Shown piece by piece: positions 24,238 to 32,224 of a stretch of 64,000 bases of DNA. The notes under the pieces were generated by a model, which was not told the origin of the DNA, searched no databases, and worked only from the letters and a program-made list of their open reading frames with translations. Position 1 is the stretch's first letter. The number at the start of each line of letters is the position of its first letter. Both the position numbers and the translations under genes were made by a program. Where the stretch lies: contig JAZOVD010000030.1 of the NCBI GenBank assembly GCA_045658525.1, forward strand, positions 1-64,000. The letters run 5' to 3'. Source of the DNA: SIG673 sp045658525 (GTDB lineage Bacteria; Bacillota; Clostridia; Oscillospirales; CAG-272).

Positions 24238-25365
24238 ATGGCAAGTCTTTCTTTTAAGCACATTTACAAAAAATATCCGGGCGGAGTTACCGCGGTTTCG
24301 GATTTTAACCTTGAAGTTAAGGACAAAGAATTCATAATACTCGTTGGACCTTCCGGATGCGGAAAGACCACGACTCTCCGTATGATCGCGGGACTTGAAG
24401 AGATCACCGAGGGTGAGCTTCACATAGGCGATACGCTCGTTAACGACATCGCCCCTAAGGACAGAGATATAGCGATGGTTTTCCAGAACTACGCTCTTTA
24501 TCCTCACATGACTGTTTTCGATAACATGGCTTTCGGACTTAAACTCCGTAAGACTCCCAAGGAGGAGATCAAGAGACGTGTTGAGGAAGCAGCCCGCATA
24601 CTCGACATAACCCACCTTCTCGAAAGAAGACCTAAGGCTCTTTCGGGAGGACAGAAGCAGCGTGTTGCGCTCGGACGTGCGATAGTTCGTGAGCCTAAGG
24701 TATTCCTTCTCGACGAGCCGCTCTCCAACCTCGACGCTAAGCTCCGTGCACAGATGAGAACCGAGCTTACCAAGCTTCACCAGAAGCACGGAACGACCTT
24801 CGTTTACGTTACCCACGACCAGGTCGAGGCTATGACGATGGCTACGAGAATAGTCGTTATGAAGGACGGACTTATCCAGCAGGTCGCAACTCCTCAGAAC
24901 CTTTACGATCTTCCCGTCAACGTATTCGTTGCGGGATTCATAGGAACTCCTCAGATGAACTTCATAAGAAGTACGCTTGAAAAGAAGGGCGAGGATCTTT
25001 ACTTCACGTTCGGCGAGAACAGCCTGAAGCTTCCTGCCGACAAGGCGAACAACCCTGCGCTTAAAGATTACGTAGGTAAGGAGATCATCCTCGGAGTACG
25101 TCCCGAGTGTCTCCACGACGAGGCTCGTTATCTTGAAGCTATGCCCGATTCCATCATCACCGCTGACGTTGAGGTTACCGAGCTTATGGGTGCTGAGATC
25201 TATCTCTACCTCACCACGTCGGGAGCTGAGGACGAGGTTCAGAACCTCATTGCCCGTGTTTCTCCCCGTTCTGAGGCGAGAGCCGGTGACAAGGTCAAGA
25301 TCGCTGTTGAGCTTGGCAGAGTACACGTATTCGATAAGGATACCGAGCGTTGCATAGCTCACTAA
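24238..25365 (+). CDS. msmK: Sugar ABC transporter ATP-binding protein, MsmK/UgpC family
   Basis: 375 residues. It is the cytoplasmic ATPase that energises CUT1-family sugar importers. Walker A GPSGCGKTT (about 39-47), Q-loop FQNYALYPHM, signature LSGGQKQRVALGRAIVR, Walker B VFLLDEPLSNLDAK and the H-loop THDQVEAM are complete. The C-terminal regulatory OB domain (GFIGTPQMNFI, GVRPECLH) is typical of MsmK/MalK. No permease or binding-protein gene adjoins, so it is likely a shared ATPase serving several distant sugar transporters, as described for MsmK in Firmicutes. AGGAGG precedes the start; a strong terminator follows. Confidence 0.95.
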   Translation: MASLSFKHIYKKYPGGVTAVSDFNLEVKDKEFIILVGPSGCGKTTTLRMIAGLEEITEGELHIGDTLVNDIAPKDRDIAMVFQNYALYPHMTVFDNMAFGLKLRKTPKEEIKRRVEEAARILDITHLLERRPKALSGGQKQRVALGRAIVREPKVFLLDEPLSNLDAKLRAQMRTELTKLHQKHGTTFVYVTHDQVEAMTMATRIVVMKDGLIQQVATPQNLYDLPVNVFVAGFIGTPQMNFIRSTLEKKGEDLYFTFGENSLKLPADKANNPALKDYVGKEIILGVRPECLHDEARYLEAMPDSIITADVEVTELMGAEIYLYLTTSGAEDEVQNLIARVSPRSEARAGDKVKIAVELGRVHVFDKDTERCIAH

Positions 25366-25382
25366 TCTAACAAAAGACGTTT

Positions 25383-25420
25383 AAATTCGGCAGAGAGCAT
25401 TCTCTGCCGAATTTGTGTTT
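25383..25420 (+). terminator. Terminator of msmK
   Basis: A perfect 14-bp stem, AAATTCGGCAGAGA with TCTCTGCCGAATTT, and a 4-nt loop, then GTGTTT. Confidence 0.92.
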
Positions 25421-25438
25421 GTTTTATGGGGTTAGCTT

Positions 25439-25843
25439 ATGGGGAACGAGTTACCGAAAAGAAAAGCAACGAGATTAAAGAATTTTGATTACAGTACGTC
25501 AAGCGCGTATTTTATAACGGTGTGTACGCAGGACAGAAAGCCGATATTGTCAGAGATCGCGCGAGAGGATACCACAAAAATGGTAGGGGAGGGGCTTGCT
25601 CCTCCCGTCAATGCCTCCCCTACCGATGCAGGAGCGGTAATTAGAGGAGTAACCCTGAGCGATGTTGTATGTGCATTCAAATCGTTGACATCGAGGATAT
25701 GCAAACAGCGTTACGGCATAGATAAAATGTTTCAACGCTCATACGCAGAACACATTATCAGGGACGAAGAAGATTATATGATAAGAGCAAAATACATTTC
25801 CGAAAATCCTCGCAGTTGGTATTATAAGCACAAGGTGATTTGA
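25439..25843 (+). pseudogene. REP-associated tyrosine transposase (RAYT/Y1), internally deleted
   Basis: An open frame of 134 residues. The N-terminal part (RLKNFDYSTSSAYFITVCTQ) and the C-terminal part (FQRSYAEHIIRDEEDYMIRA, then YISENPRSWYYKH) match the Y1 transposase family that mobilises REP-like palindromes. The middle segment, which normally carries the metal-binding HUH motif MPNHIHG, is missing. In its place lie residues encoded by a GC-rich palindrome (25582-25624). Intact homologues are usually longer. The catalytic Tyr region of the C-terminus seems present, but without the HUH histidines the protein should be inactive. The frame has stayed open, so the deletion may be recent or the palindrome was accommodated in frame. 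Confidence 0.8.
25582..25624. repeat. REP-like palindrome inside the transposase gene
   Basis: GGTAGGGGAGG (25582-25592) pairs perfectly with CCTCCCCTACC (25614-25624), with an inner GAGG/CCTC pair. A related palindrome lies at 32090-32117 (GTAGGGCGG/CCGCCCTAC with GGTTGCTC in the middle). Both fit the class of palindromes moved by RAYT enzymes. Confidence 0.75.
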
Positions 25844-25954
25844 ACACATCATGCCTCTTTTTACCAAAACTATCACAAACACAGACAAAACAACACTCGA
25901 AAATGTGGAAACAACATTTTTAATACACGATTTGCTTTAAAATAACAAAAAGTA

Positions 25955-25983
25955 TTGACAAATATGACTATTTGTGATAAAAT
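25955..25983 (+). promoter_or_regulatory. Promoter with an embedded palindromic operator, 905-aa protein gene
   Basis: TTGACA (25955-25960), 17-bp spacer, TAAAAT (25978-25983). The spacer is almost filled by a perfect inverted repeat, ACAAATA-TGAC-TATTTGT (25958-25975), overlapping the -35 box. This placement suits a repressor or a phase-like switch. Confidence 0.8.
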
Positions 25984-26026
25984 ACATACGTGGAAAAATC
26001 CAAATACATATTAAAAGGAGAAAATT

Positions 26027-28744
26027 ATGAAAAAGCGCACAAGAATACTTTCAATGCTCTTGGTCGTACTCACGCTTGTGTCTTTCGTTCCGTTCGCGGT
26101 CTTTGCCGACGGTGATGACACGGTAGCGACAGGCTCGGTAGCTTCCAAGACCACCTTGGAGGACATCATTTCTACAGGAAAGCTCTTGAAGAACGGTGTC
26201 GTCCTTTACAACACCTTTGAGACATGGATCAGCGGAACAACTGATCCTGTAAAGGAGCAAAAGCCCGGAACCACCAACGCCGATTTTTACGGTCAGTCAA
26301 ACACAGGCGTGTGGAACTCTGCGGTAAACACCTCCGATGTTAACGGTTCTGCGGCTATTGACACTACAGGGGCAAGCACTGCTCTCAGATTCGATTCCCT
26401 TAACAACAAGCCGTATTACATTGTAAGAATGCCTAATGCCGTAAAGAGAGCCATTGCGAGTGATACCACACTTTCGAGCTACATAGGTCAGTCCTTCGTA
26501 TATCAGATGGATTTCAAGCCCGGTAGCTATGTTGCATCCTCCGGTCTTATTCAGCTGTTTACAAAAGCGGTAGCCGAAGGCACTTCGAACGATCAAGTTC
26601 AGTTAAGGCTTATTACCGTTACCGAAGATGGTATATTGGAGGCGAGATCGGTAAATGACAACGGTAATTCCTATAACGTTACTTTGAAGGATGCAAACGG
26701 AGACAATATCCGTCTTAGCCTCACGGACTATACCACTATCGCTATCCTTGTAAATCCTCAGCTCAACAGATATTGGGTACTTGTAAACGGCGAGGTCATC
26801 GGTGAGGAAGGCTTCGTATTTATGAGAAAAAAAGACGAGATGCAGCAATTGGTCCTTACCGCAAGCGGTGAAAGCAACTCTACCACTAATGACGATACCT
26901 ATCTTTACGATGAGACTACCGGTGAGTACCTCGATAAGGACGGAAATCCTACCGATAATCCCGTTCCTTACGGTTATCTGCACTACGACGTAAGATGTCA
27001 GCCCAGTAACAGTGCTGCGACCTCTTATTTTGACAACGTTCAGCTCTATTACGTTGATCAGACCTATACCTACGAGGATTATCTCAATATGCTTCTTCCC
27101 GAGGGCAACGGAATAGCGGCGTTCACCACCAAGGAAGACGTACTTGCAACAGGCAAGGTGCTTAATTTCGTAGCCGATACGAACTTCAATAACTGGGATA
27201 TAAATGATAAGCCGACCAATGATGCCAGCGTTCCCGCAAACAATGCTTCGACTACCGGAGATAAGGCTTACGGACAACACAGTAAGACTTGGGTCGGAGG
27301 AGTAAACGCTAATCCTGACAACGGTTGCTCTGAATTGACTGATTTAGGAAATGGAAACAAGGCTCTTACCTTTATTCCTCAATTTAAGGAGGGCGGTACT
27401 TCTTATTACGATGAGTTTTTCATCATAGCAGGCGGAAATAACGGTTCGTTTGCACAAAAGTCCTTTGTGTATCAGATGGACGTTAAATTCGATGAGATCG
27501 TTGAGGCGGCTGCTATCATTCAGTTCACATACAGTGACAACGGAACAAACGGAACAAAAAATGCCGTTGGTTGTTGGGCAAACGGTGCGCTTTATGCTAG
27601 GGATGAATCTGATGCTTGTAAAGCTATAACCGATGAAAACGGTCAGCCCGTTATGATAAGCGCGAATGATTTTACCACTATCGCTATTTTGGTAAATCCC
27701 GCAGCAAATAAGTTCTGGGTAATGGTAAACGGAGAGCTTGCAAGCGCGGATGGATATTCTTTGTTTGCAACGGCAGCGACTTCCTTCACTCTTAAACAGA
27801 TGAGATGCCGCGCATCCAGTGGTGGTACTTATCACGGCTTCAGCGTTGATAACGCACAGCTCTACTTCGTTGACGATACCTATACTTATGAGGATTACCT
27901 CGGAATGATCAAGCCTGTTGCAGGTAACTCCGCAACTCTCGGAAGCTCGATAGGCTACAACTACTATCTCGATCTTTCCTCTGAGTTTATGGCGATGAAC
28001 CCCAACCTTACCGCTAAGTTTGAGGTAGGCGACAAGACCGAGTTTGTTAAGATAGCAGACGCGGCTGTAACCAATTACGACGTTGACGGCGACGGAGAGG
28101 TTGACGCTTGGAGAAAGATAACCTGCAACGTAGCCGCGGCTGAAATGACGAGAGATATAAAGGTAACACTTTATCAGGGCTCTACTGTATATTATACAGA
28201 TACCGCGACTGTTAAGGAGTACGCTGACATAGTAATAGCAGGCGACGACGTAGCCGCCGCGAATGCCGCAAAGAGCATGCTCGTTTACGGCGCATACGCA
28301 CAGCAGTACTTTAAAGTAGATACTGATAAGCCCGCTATCGACGTAACGGGAGCAGAGCTTAAAGAGCTTCCCGCAAAGAATATGTATTCAATAGTTGGAA
28401 CTAAGTTCAACTATCTTACCTCTACTCTTGCGCTTCGCTCCGAGACGATGATCTGCCACTACTTCGATGACGTAGAGGGACTTACGTTCACTCTTAACGG
28501 AAAAGAGCTTACGCCTATTTCCGAGGGCAACCGTTACCGTGTAGAGATAGACGGAGTAACGGCAACTGAGCTTGATACCGTTTACGCGCTCGTAGTAAGC
28601 GACGGAACGAATAGCTATACGATAAATTACAGCGCGATAGGATACGCACAGATAGTTGTTGCTAATTCCGCTGACGCGGCACTTGTAAACCTCGTTAAGG
28701 CTCTTTACACGTACAACTACTATGCAGACGCATACGCAGCGTAA
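26027..28744 (+). CDS. Large secreted surface protein with tandem lectin-like domains
   Basis: 905 residues. The signal peptide is MKKRTRILSMLLVVLTLVSF followed by VPFAVFAD, with cleavage near Ala27. Residues about 50-350 and 370-630 are tandem copies: both contain SFVYQMD, TTIAILVNP, a VNGE turn, and end TYTYEDYL. They look like concanavalin-like/LamG-type beta-sandwich domains that bind glycans or matrix. The final 270 residues form the common gut-clostridial C-terminal domain (ANAAKSMLVYGAYAQQYF; SETMICHYFDDVEGLTFTLN; LVNLVKALYTYNYYADAYAA). No sortase motif or anchor is visible. Strong promoter at 25955. The stop codon overlaps the ribosome binding site of the small peptide gene, so the two are co-transcribed and probably translationally coupled. 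Confidence 0.88.
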   Translation: MKKRTRILSMLLVVLTLVSFVPFAVFADGDDTVATGSVASKTTLEDIISTGKLLKNGVVLYNTFETWISGTTDPVKEQKPGTTNADFYGQSNTGVWNSAVNTSDVNGSAAIDTTGASTALRFDSLNNKPYYIVRMPNAVKRAIASDTTLSSYIGQSFVYQMDFKPGSYVASSGLIQLFTKAVAEGTSNDQVQLRLITVTEDGILEARSVNDNGNSYNVTLKDANGDNIRLSLTDYTTIAILVNPQLNRYWVLVNGEVIGEEGFVFMRKKDEMQQLVLTASGESNSTTNDDTYLYDETTGEYLDKDGNPTDNPVPYGYLHYDVRCQPSNSAATSYFDNVQLYYVDQTYTYEDYLNMLLPEGNGIAAFTTKEDVLATGKVLNFVADTNFNNWDINDKPTNDASVPANNASTTGDKAYGQHSKTWVGGVNANPDNGCSELTDLGNGNKALTFIPQFKEGGTSYYDEFFIIAGGNNGSFAQKSFVYQMDVKFDEIVEAAAIIQFTYSDNGTNGTKNAVGCWANGALYARDESDACKAITDENGQPVMISANDFTTIAILVNPAANKFWVMVNGELASADGYSLFATAATSFTLKQMRCRASSGGTYHGFSVDNAQLYFVDDTYTYEDYLGMIKPVAGNSATLGSSIGYNYYLDLSSEFMAMNPNLTAKFEVGDKTEFVKIADAAVTNYDVDGDGEVDAWRKITCNVAAAEMTRDIKVTLYQGSTVYYTDTATVKEYADIVIAGDDVAAANAAKSMLVYGAYAQQYFKVDTDKPAIDVTGAELKELPAKNMYSIVGTKFNYLTSTLALRSETMICHYFDDVEGLTFTLNGKELTPISEGNRYRVEIDGVTATELDTVYALVVSDGTNSYTINYSAIGYAQIVVANSADAALVNLVKALYTYNYYADAYAA

Positions 28745-28759
28745 AGGAGGATTGACACA

Positions 28760-28891
28760 ATGAAATACACAAGACCTGAAATGGAGATCCTCGAAATAAA
28801 GAAAGAGGATATAATAACTCTTAGCTATATGCTTCCCGAGATGCCGATAGACACCGACGGTGACGAAAACGTCTCTGAGGTTGCTGAGTAA
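28760..28891 (+). CDS. 43-aa peptide of the KKEDIITLS family, copy 2
   Basis: Its ATG lies 9 nt after AAAGGAGG, which begins inside the TAA of the preceding surface-protein gene. Residues 3-22 align with the window's first small peptide and share KKEDIITLS exactly. The tail (from YMLPEMPID) is acidic and different. There is no signal sequence. A strong terminator follows 14 nt after the stop, so it is the last gene of a two-gene operon. Function unknown. The repeated position behind surface-protein genes suggests a role tied to their expression or export. Confidence 0.8.
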   Translation: MKYTRPEMEILEIKKEDIITLSYMLPEMPIDTDGDENVSEVAE

Positions 28892-28904
28892 TTAAATTAC
28901 AAAC

Positions 28905-28942
28905 AAAAATAAGCAGAGCTGAAAGGCTCTGCTTATTTTTTG
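28905..28942 (+). terminator. Terminator of the surface-protein/peptide operon
   Basis: AAAATAAGCAGAGC and GCTCTGCTTATTTTTT form a 13-bp stem with a short loop and a T-tract. Confidence 0.9.
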
Positions 28943-29082
28943 TAAAAAGGCTCCCTTGTGCAAAGGGAGCTGTCAGCGAAGCTGACTGAGGGATTGTTTT
29001 TAAGAACTCATATCCTTTTACGATTTCCCCGTCATTTTCTTGTGAAAACGCCACTCCCTTGTGTAAAGGGAGGCTTTTATTT
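28943..29082 (+). repeat. Family B MITE-like element, long copy
   Basis: It starts AAAAGGCTCCCTTG, TGCAAAGGGAGCTGTCAGCG, AAGCTGACTGAGGGATTGTT and ends CTCCCTTGTGTAAAGGGAG followed by GCTTTTA. Both ends carry CCCTTGTG(C/T)AAAGGG hairpins and the outer ends are near inverted repeats, as in a miniature inverted-repeat element of about 140 bp. Non-coding; an antisense frame through it is spurious. Confidence 0.75.
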
Positions 29083-29116
29083 GAAAAGGACGTAATCAAA
29101 AATTTTAAAAATGTTA

Positions 29117-29145
29117 TTGATTAAAGCCGTGCTGTATGATATAAT
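29117..29145 (+). promoter_or_regulatory. Promoter of the serpin gene
   Basis: TTGATT (29117-29122), 17-bp spacer, TATAAT (29140-29145), 41 bp before the start. Confidence 0.8.
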
Positions 29146-29186
29146 CTAACTATCAGTTTTATTTTAAAGAAAGGAAATGAGAGCGT

Positions 29187-30509
29187 ATGTCGGAAACGAA
29201 ACGTAAATATAAACGCTGTATGCGTGGTTTCTGCTTGCTGCTTGCGCTTGGAATACTTCTTTGCGGGTGCGGAGACAGGGGCGGTAATGATCCGAGCGAG
29301 CCGTTGGATGAGCCAAGTACTCAATATGACCTTATGGCTGATATACTTCCGAAGCCGATCCCCGAAAAGCTTGCTGATGACGTTTTTTACGAGGCGTACC
29401 GTTCCTTTTCGTCGGACGTATTCGAGGTAATATGCAAAAATAACGCTGGTAATACCGCTTTTTCTCCGATAGCGCTTATGCAGACGCTTCTTGTAGCGGC
29501 AAACGGCGCTAACGGTAAAACTCAAAGCGAGATACTTCACGCCATAGCTCCGCTTACCTCTCTTAAAGACCTTAATTCATATACGGCTACGTATGTAACC
29601 GAGCTTGAACGTGACCCCAAAACGAGCGTATCGTCTTCTTCGTGGATAAACGGTACAGATAACGTGTTCAGAGCCAATAAGAGCTTTTTACAGCTTAACG
29701 CGGATTATTTTCTCTCCGATGTGTATCTTGTCGATATACCGAGCGAGACTCCCGAAACGCATATTTCAAGGTGGTTAACGGAAAAGCTCGGTGTTCCGGG
29801 CTTTGAAAATAAGACTTTTATTGACGGCGCTTCTTCTGTCGGACTCGTAGGAGGCTTTGGCGGATCATACAGCTGGGCAAGTGGCTTTGGCGGTGAAAAA
29901 GTAAGCGGAACGTTTAACGGTGAGGGTGCTACCGTTGAGACGGAGTTTGTTTCAACGACCGCAACGTCGCGTATAGCGATAGGTTACGCCGTCGGATTTG
30001 CGAAAAAACTGTCGAACGGTTATACGTTTGCCGCGCTTCTGCCTCAGTCGGGGCTTACCTGTGACAAGATCGCCGCTGAACTGACCCCGAAGCGAATACT
30101 TGAATGTTATCTTTCGACCCAGACCTCACTTGAATTTAACGTCATAATGCCCGAGTTTTCCTGTACTGTTTCGCCTGAGCTTTCCGCGGAGCTTGGAAAT
30201 CTTGGTATAAAAGCACTTTTTGATCCAGAAAACGCGGATATAAGCGGATTTGGAACGTCTAAAAACAAGCTCAGCGCAAGTGCTGTGTATTCACCGATAA
30301 GCATATCGTTCAGCGCAAACGGCATAAGCTTTTCAAAAGATCCTCCGTCAGCTCCCGAGGTATCAGCGCCTCGCAACGAGCTTGCGTCTGCCGAGCTTAG
30401 ATTTGACCGTCCGTTTATATATATTTTATACGATACCGACGGTTATCCGCTTGTTATGGGTAAGTTTACCGACGTTACAAGCGCACCCGCAAACGGTGAT
30501 TTGGAATAA
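29187..30509 (+). CDS. Serpin-family lipoprotein
   Basis: 440 residues. The N-terminus has a lipoprotein signal (LLLALGILLCGCG; a lipidated Cys near 28-30), so the serpin is displayed on the cell surface. Serpin core signatures are NTAFSPIALMQTLLVAANGA, WINGTDNVF, and the C-terminal FDRPFIYILYDTDGYPLVMG. Bacterial serpins often block host or competitor serine proteases; gut Firmicutes examples exist. A glycine/serine-rich insert (GGFGGSYSWASGFGGEKVSG) sits mid-protein. The hinge before the reactive loop is atypical: the usual EEGTEAAAA-type stretch is replaced by SANGISFSKDPPSAPEVSAP, so inhibition by loop insertion is doubtful. Own promoter; AAAGGAAAT site upstream. Confidence 0.9.
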   Translation: MSETKRKYKRCMRGFCLLLALGILLCGCGDRGGNDPSEPLDEPSTQYDLMADILPKPIPEKLADDVFYEAYRSFSSDVFEVICKNNAGNTAFSPIALMQTLLVAANGANGKTQSEILHAIAPLTSLKDLNSYTATYVTELERDPKTSVSSSSWINGTDNVFRANKSFLQLNADYFLSDVYLVDIPSETPETHISRWLTEKLGVPGFENKTFIDGASSVGLVGGFGGSYSWASGFGGEKVSGTFNGEGATVETEFVSTTATSRIAIGYAVGFAKKLSNGYTFAALLPQSGLTCDKIAAELTPKRILECYLSTQTSLEFNVIMPEFSCTVSPELSAELGNLGIKALFDPENADISGFGTSKNKLSASAVYSPISISFSANGISFSKDPPSAPEVSAPRNELASAELRFDRPFIYILYDTDGYPLVMGKFTDVTSAPANGDLE

Positions 30510-30561
30510 AACGACGGTTTATCGCATATATGTTAAAAAGTAAATATAAGGAGAAAACGGT

Positions 30562-31182
30562 ATGAAGGTATTACTTATAAACGGCGGACCGCACCGTAAC
30601 GGCGCGACATATACAGCTTTAAAGGAGGTTGCGGATACGCTTTCGGTCGAGGGGATAGAAGCTGATATAGTATGGCTCGGAAACGACCCCATAGCCGGTT
30701 GTATCGGTTGCGGAGCGTGTAAAAAAAGCGGTAAGTGCTTTCGTAACGACGTTGTAAACAAGGTAGCGGAGACCATTTCGGATTATGACGGATACGTGTT
30801 CGGTTCACCTGTACATTACGCGGCATCGAGCGGAGCTATCTCGTCATTTATGGACAGACTTTTTATGTCGGCGAGCGGAAAGATGTATATGAAGCCCGCG
30901 GCGGCTGTTGTAAGCTGTCGCAGAGGCGGCGCGAGCGCGGCGTTTGATGAAATAAACAAGTATTTCACTATCTCGTCTATGCCCGTCGTTTCCTCTCAGT
31001 ACTGGAATCAGATACACGGCAGTAACGCCGAGGACGCGTTGAAGGACGAGGAAGGCTTGCAGACTATGCGCACGCTTGCTAAAAATATGGCGTATATGCT
31101 GAAATGCTTTGCCGCGGCAAAAGAGGTCGGCATCGAACCCCCACAGCGCGAAAAGATCATAAGAACCAATTTCATAAAATAA
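30562..31182 (+). CDS. Iron-sulfur flavoprotein / NADPH-dependent FMN reductase family
   Basis: 206 residues, cytoplasmic. It has a flavodoxin-like fold with the FMN phosphate loop GGPHRNGATYTAL near the start and FGSPVHYAASSGAISSFMDR for the isoalloxazine ring. The compact motif CIGCGACKKSGKC provides four cysteines, as in archaeal and clostridial iron-sulfur flavoproteins that carry electrons to oxygen, peroxide or quinone-like acceptors. The redox partner is unknown. TAAGGAG precedes the start. Its former terminator appears to be split by the cassette at 31181-32226. Confidence 0.9.
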   Translation: MKVLLINGGPHRNGATYTALKEVADTLSVEGIEADIVWLGNDPIAGCIGCGACKKSGKCFRNDVVNKVAETISDYDGYVFGSPVHYAASSGAISSFMDRLFMSASGKMYMKPAAAVVSCRRGGASAAFDEINKYFTISSMPVVSSQYWNQIHGSNAEDALKDEEGLQTMRTLAKNMAYMLKCFAAAKEVGIEPPQREKIIRTNFIK

Positions 31183-31267
31183 AAAACCACCCCGAAGAGA
31201 GTGCAAAATTAGCGGAGAAATTATAGTCAGTTGGTTAATAATTGCCCCGCTGTAAACAAATAAGTAA

Positions 31268-31297
31268 CCCCGACAGACCGTTAAAAATCTGTCGGGG
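31268..31297 (-). terminator. Terminator of the nucleotidyltransferase gene
   Basis: CCCCGACAGA (31268-31277) pairs perfectly with TCTGTCGGGG (31288-31297). The minus-strand run after it is not strongly T-rich. Confidence 0.7.
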
Positions 31298-31330
31298 CCA
31301 TTTTACTCTGTTGGATAAATTGGAAATTGT

Positions 31331-31990
31331 TTAATTGCTTTCGGCAATCCATTTCTTCGCCCAAGCAAATAATATTTCGGACATCAAATTGAAATCTACC
31401 GTTTCGCCTTTTTTAAAATTTATAAATGTTTTAATGATGACCTGTTCATTGGAAGATACAACTTTGAGCAATTCTTTTTGATGTTTGATATACTTTCCTG
31501 TCTGCTTGAAGACAATCGCCTGCACAACGAAAGAGGCAGACTTATATAATCCTTTCAAAACATCTTTGCTCTTTTCGTGTAGCATATTGTGAACGCATCC
31601 GTGATATATATTGCAAGCACCAATTTTGATCGCTCTGTTTACAGCACTTTCATCAATTACCGCAAGCAATTCATCAAGACTGCCTTTTATAGGTGTTGTG
31701 TCATAATAAAACTGGAAAAGGTCGGATGGCTCCCAGGTCAAAAGCTCATCCTTGCCCGAAACAAAACCGCAAATTAACTCTCTGTTAGGAAGTGTATCCA
31801 ACATTGTATTATAAGTTTGAATGTCCATAGCAGACACTTCATCCAAAATCACAACAATATCAATATCGCTTGTTTTTGTAGCCTCACCACGACCATAACT
31901 ACCTTGCAAACCAACAAACCATATACGGTTTGCGAAAGTCTCATTTAATATCTGCAAGAAGCTTTGCATCCAAACAGTAATATCTATCAT
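31331..31990 (-). CDS. Nucleotidyltransferase-domain protein
   Basis: 219 residues. The N-terminal half has the polymerase-beta-type signature GSYGRGEATKTSDIDIVVIL, i.e. Gly-Ser then two metal-binding Asp residues. This fits an aminoglycoside-nucleotidyltransferase-like or MNT-like enzyme. The C-terminal half is helical, with CNIYHGCVHNMLHEKSKDVL and a basic stretch, like the HEPN-like or substrate-binding helical part of such proteins. The substrate (drug, tRNA or protein) is not predictable. Low GC relative to neighbours and the flanking inverted repeats suggest horizontal acquisition. GAGGCG lies before the ATG. Confidence 0.85.
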   Translation of the reverse strand: MIDITVWMQSFLQILNETFANRIWFVGLQGSYGRGEATKTSDIDIVVILDEVSAMDIQTYNTMLDTLPNRELICGFVSGKDELLTWEPSDLFQFYYDTTPIKGSLDELLAVIDESAVNRAIKIGACNIYHGCVHNMLHEKSKDVLKGLYKSASFVVQAIVFKQTGKYIKHQKELLKVVSSNEQVIIKTFINFKKGETVDFNLMSEILFAWAKKWIAESN

Positions 31991-32041
31991 CTTAATCGCC
32001 TCGTCAAATTCTTATTTATCGTTCTGTTTATCGCAAGTTTC

Positions 32042-32060
32042 GCCTTTGTATTACAAAGGC
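32042..32060. repeat. Perfect 8-bp hairpin GCCTTTGT/ACAAAGGC
   Basis: Inverted repeat with a 3-nt loop in the upstream region of the nucleotidyltransferase gene, inside the cassette. It may be structural or a regulatory site. Confidence 0.5.
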
Positions 32061-32089
32061 TTCAGGCAAAGCCCATACCCCTTATTTTT

Positions 32090-32117
32090 GTAGGGCGGAG
32101 GGTTGCTCCCGCCCTAC
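32090..32117. repeat. REP-like palindrome in the cassette
   Basis: GTAGGGCGG (32090-32098) and CCGCCCTAC (32109-32117) pair perfectly around AGGGTTGCTC. It resembles the palindrome inside the broken transposase at 25582-25624. Confidence 0.7.
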
Positions 32118-32224
32118 GATATAATCCCATTATAACACAAATCCGCAAAGAAAACAAGTTCTCTGCCGAGATCTTCGTGCTGCTAATTCTCCGCTAAGAA
32201 TGCAGAGAGAACGGGGTGATTTTT

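Noticed and set aside
24163..25362. A 399-codon minus-strand frame opposite msmK
   Set aside because: Antisense shadow of a gene with all ABC ATPase motifs; composition rich in Ser/Leu/Arg as expected for such shadows.
28821..29099. A 92-codon minus-strand frame containing LTAPFAQGS
   Set aside because: Translation of the Family B repeat read backwards, overlapping the peptide gene and its terminator.
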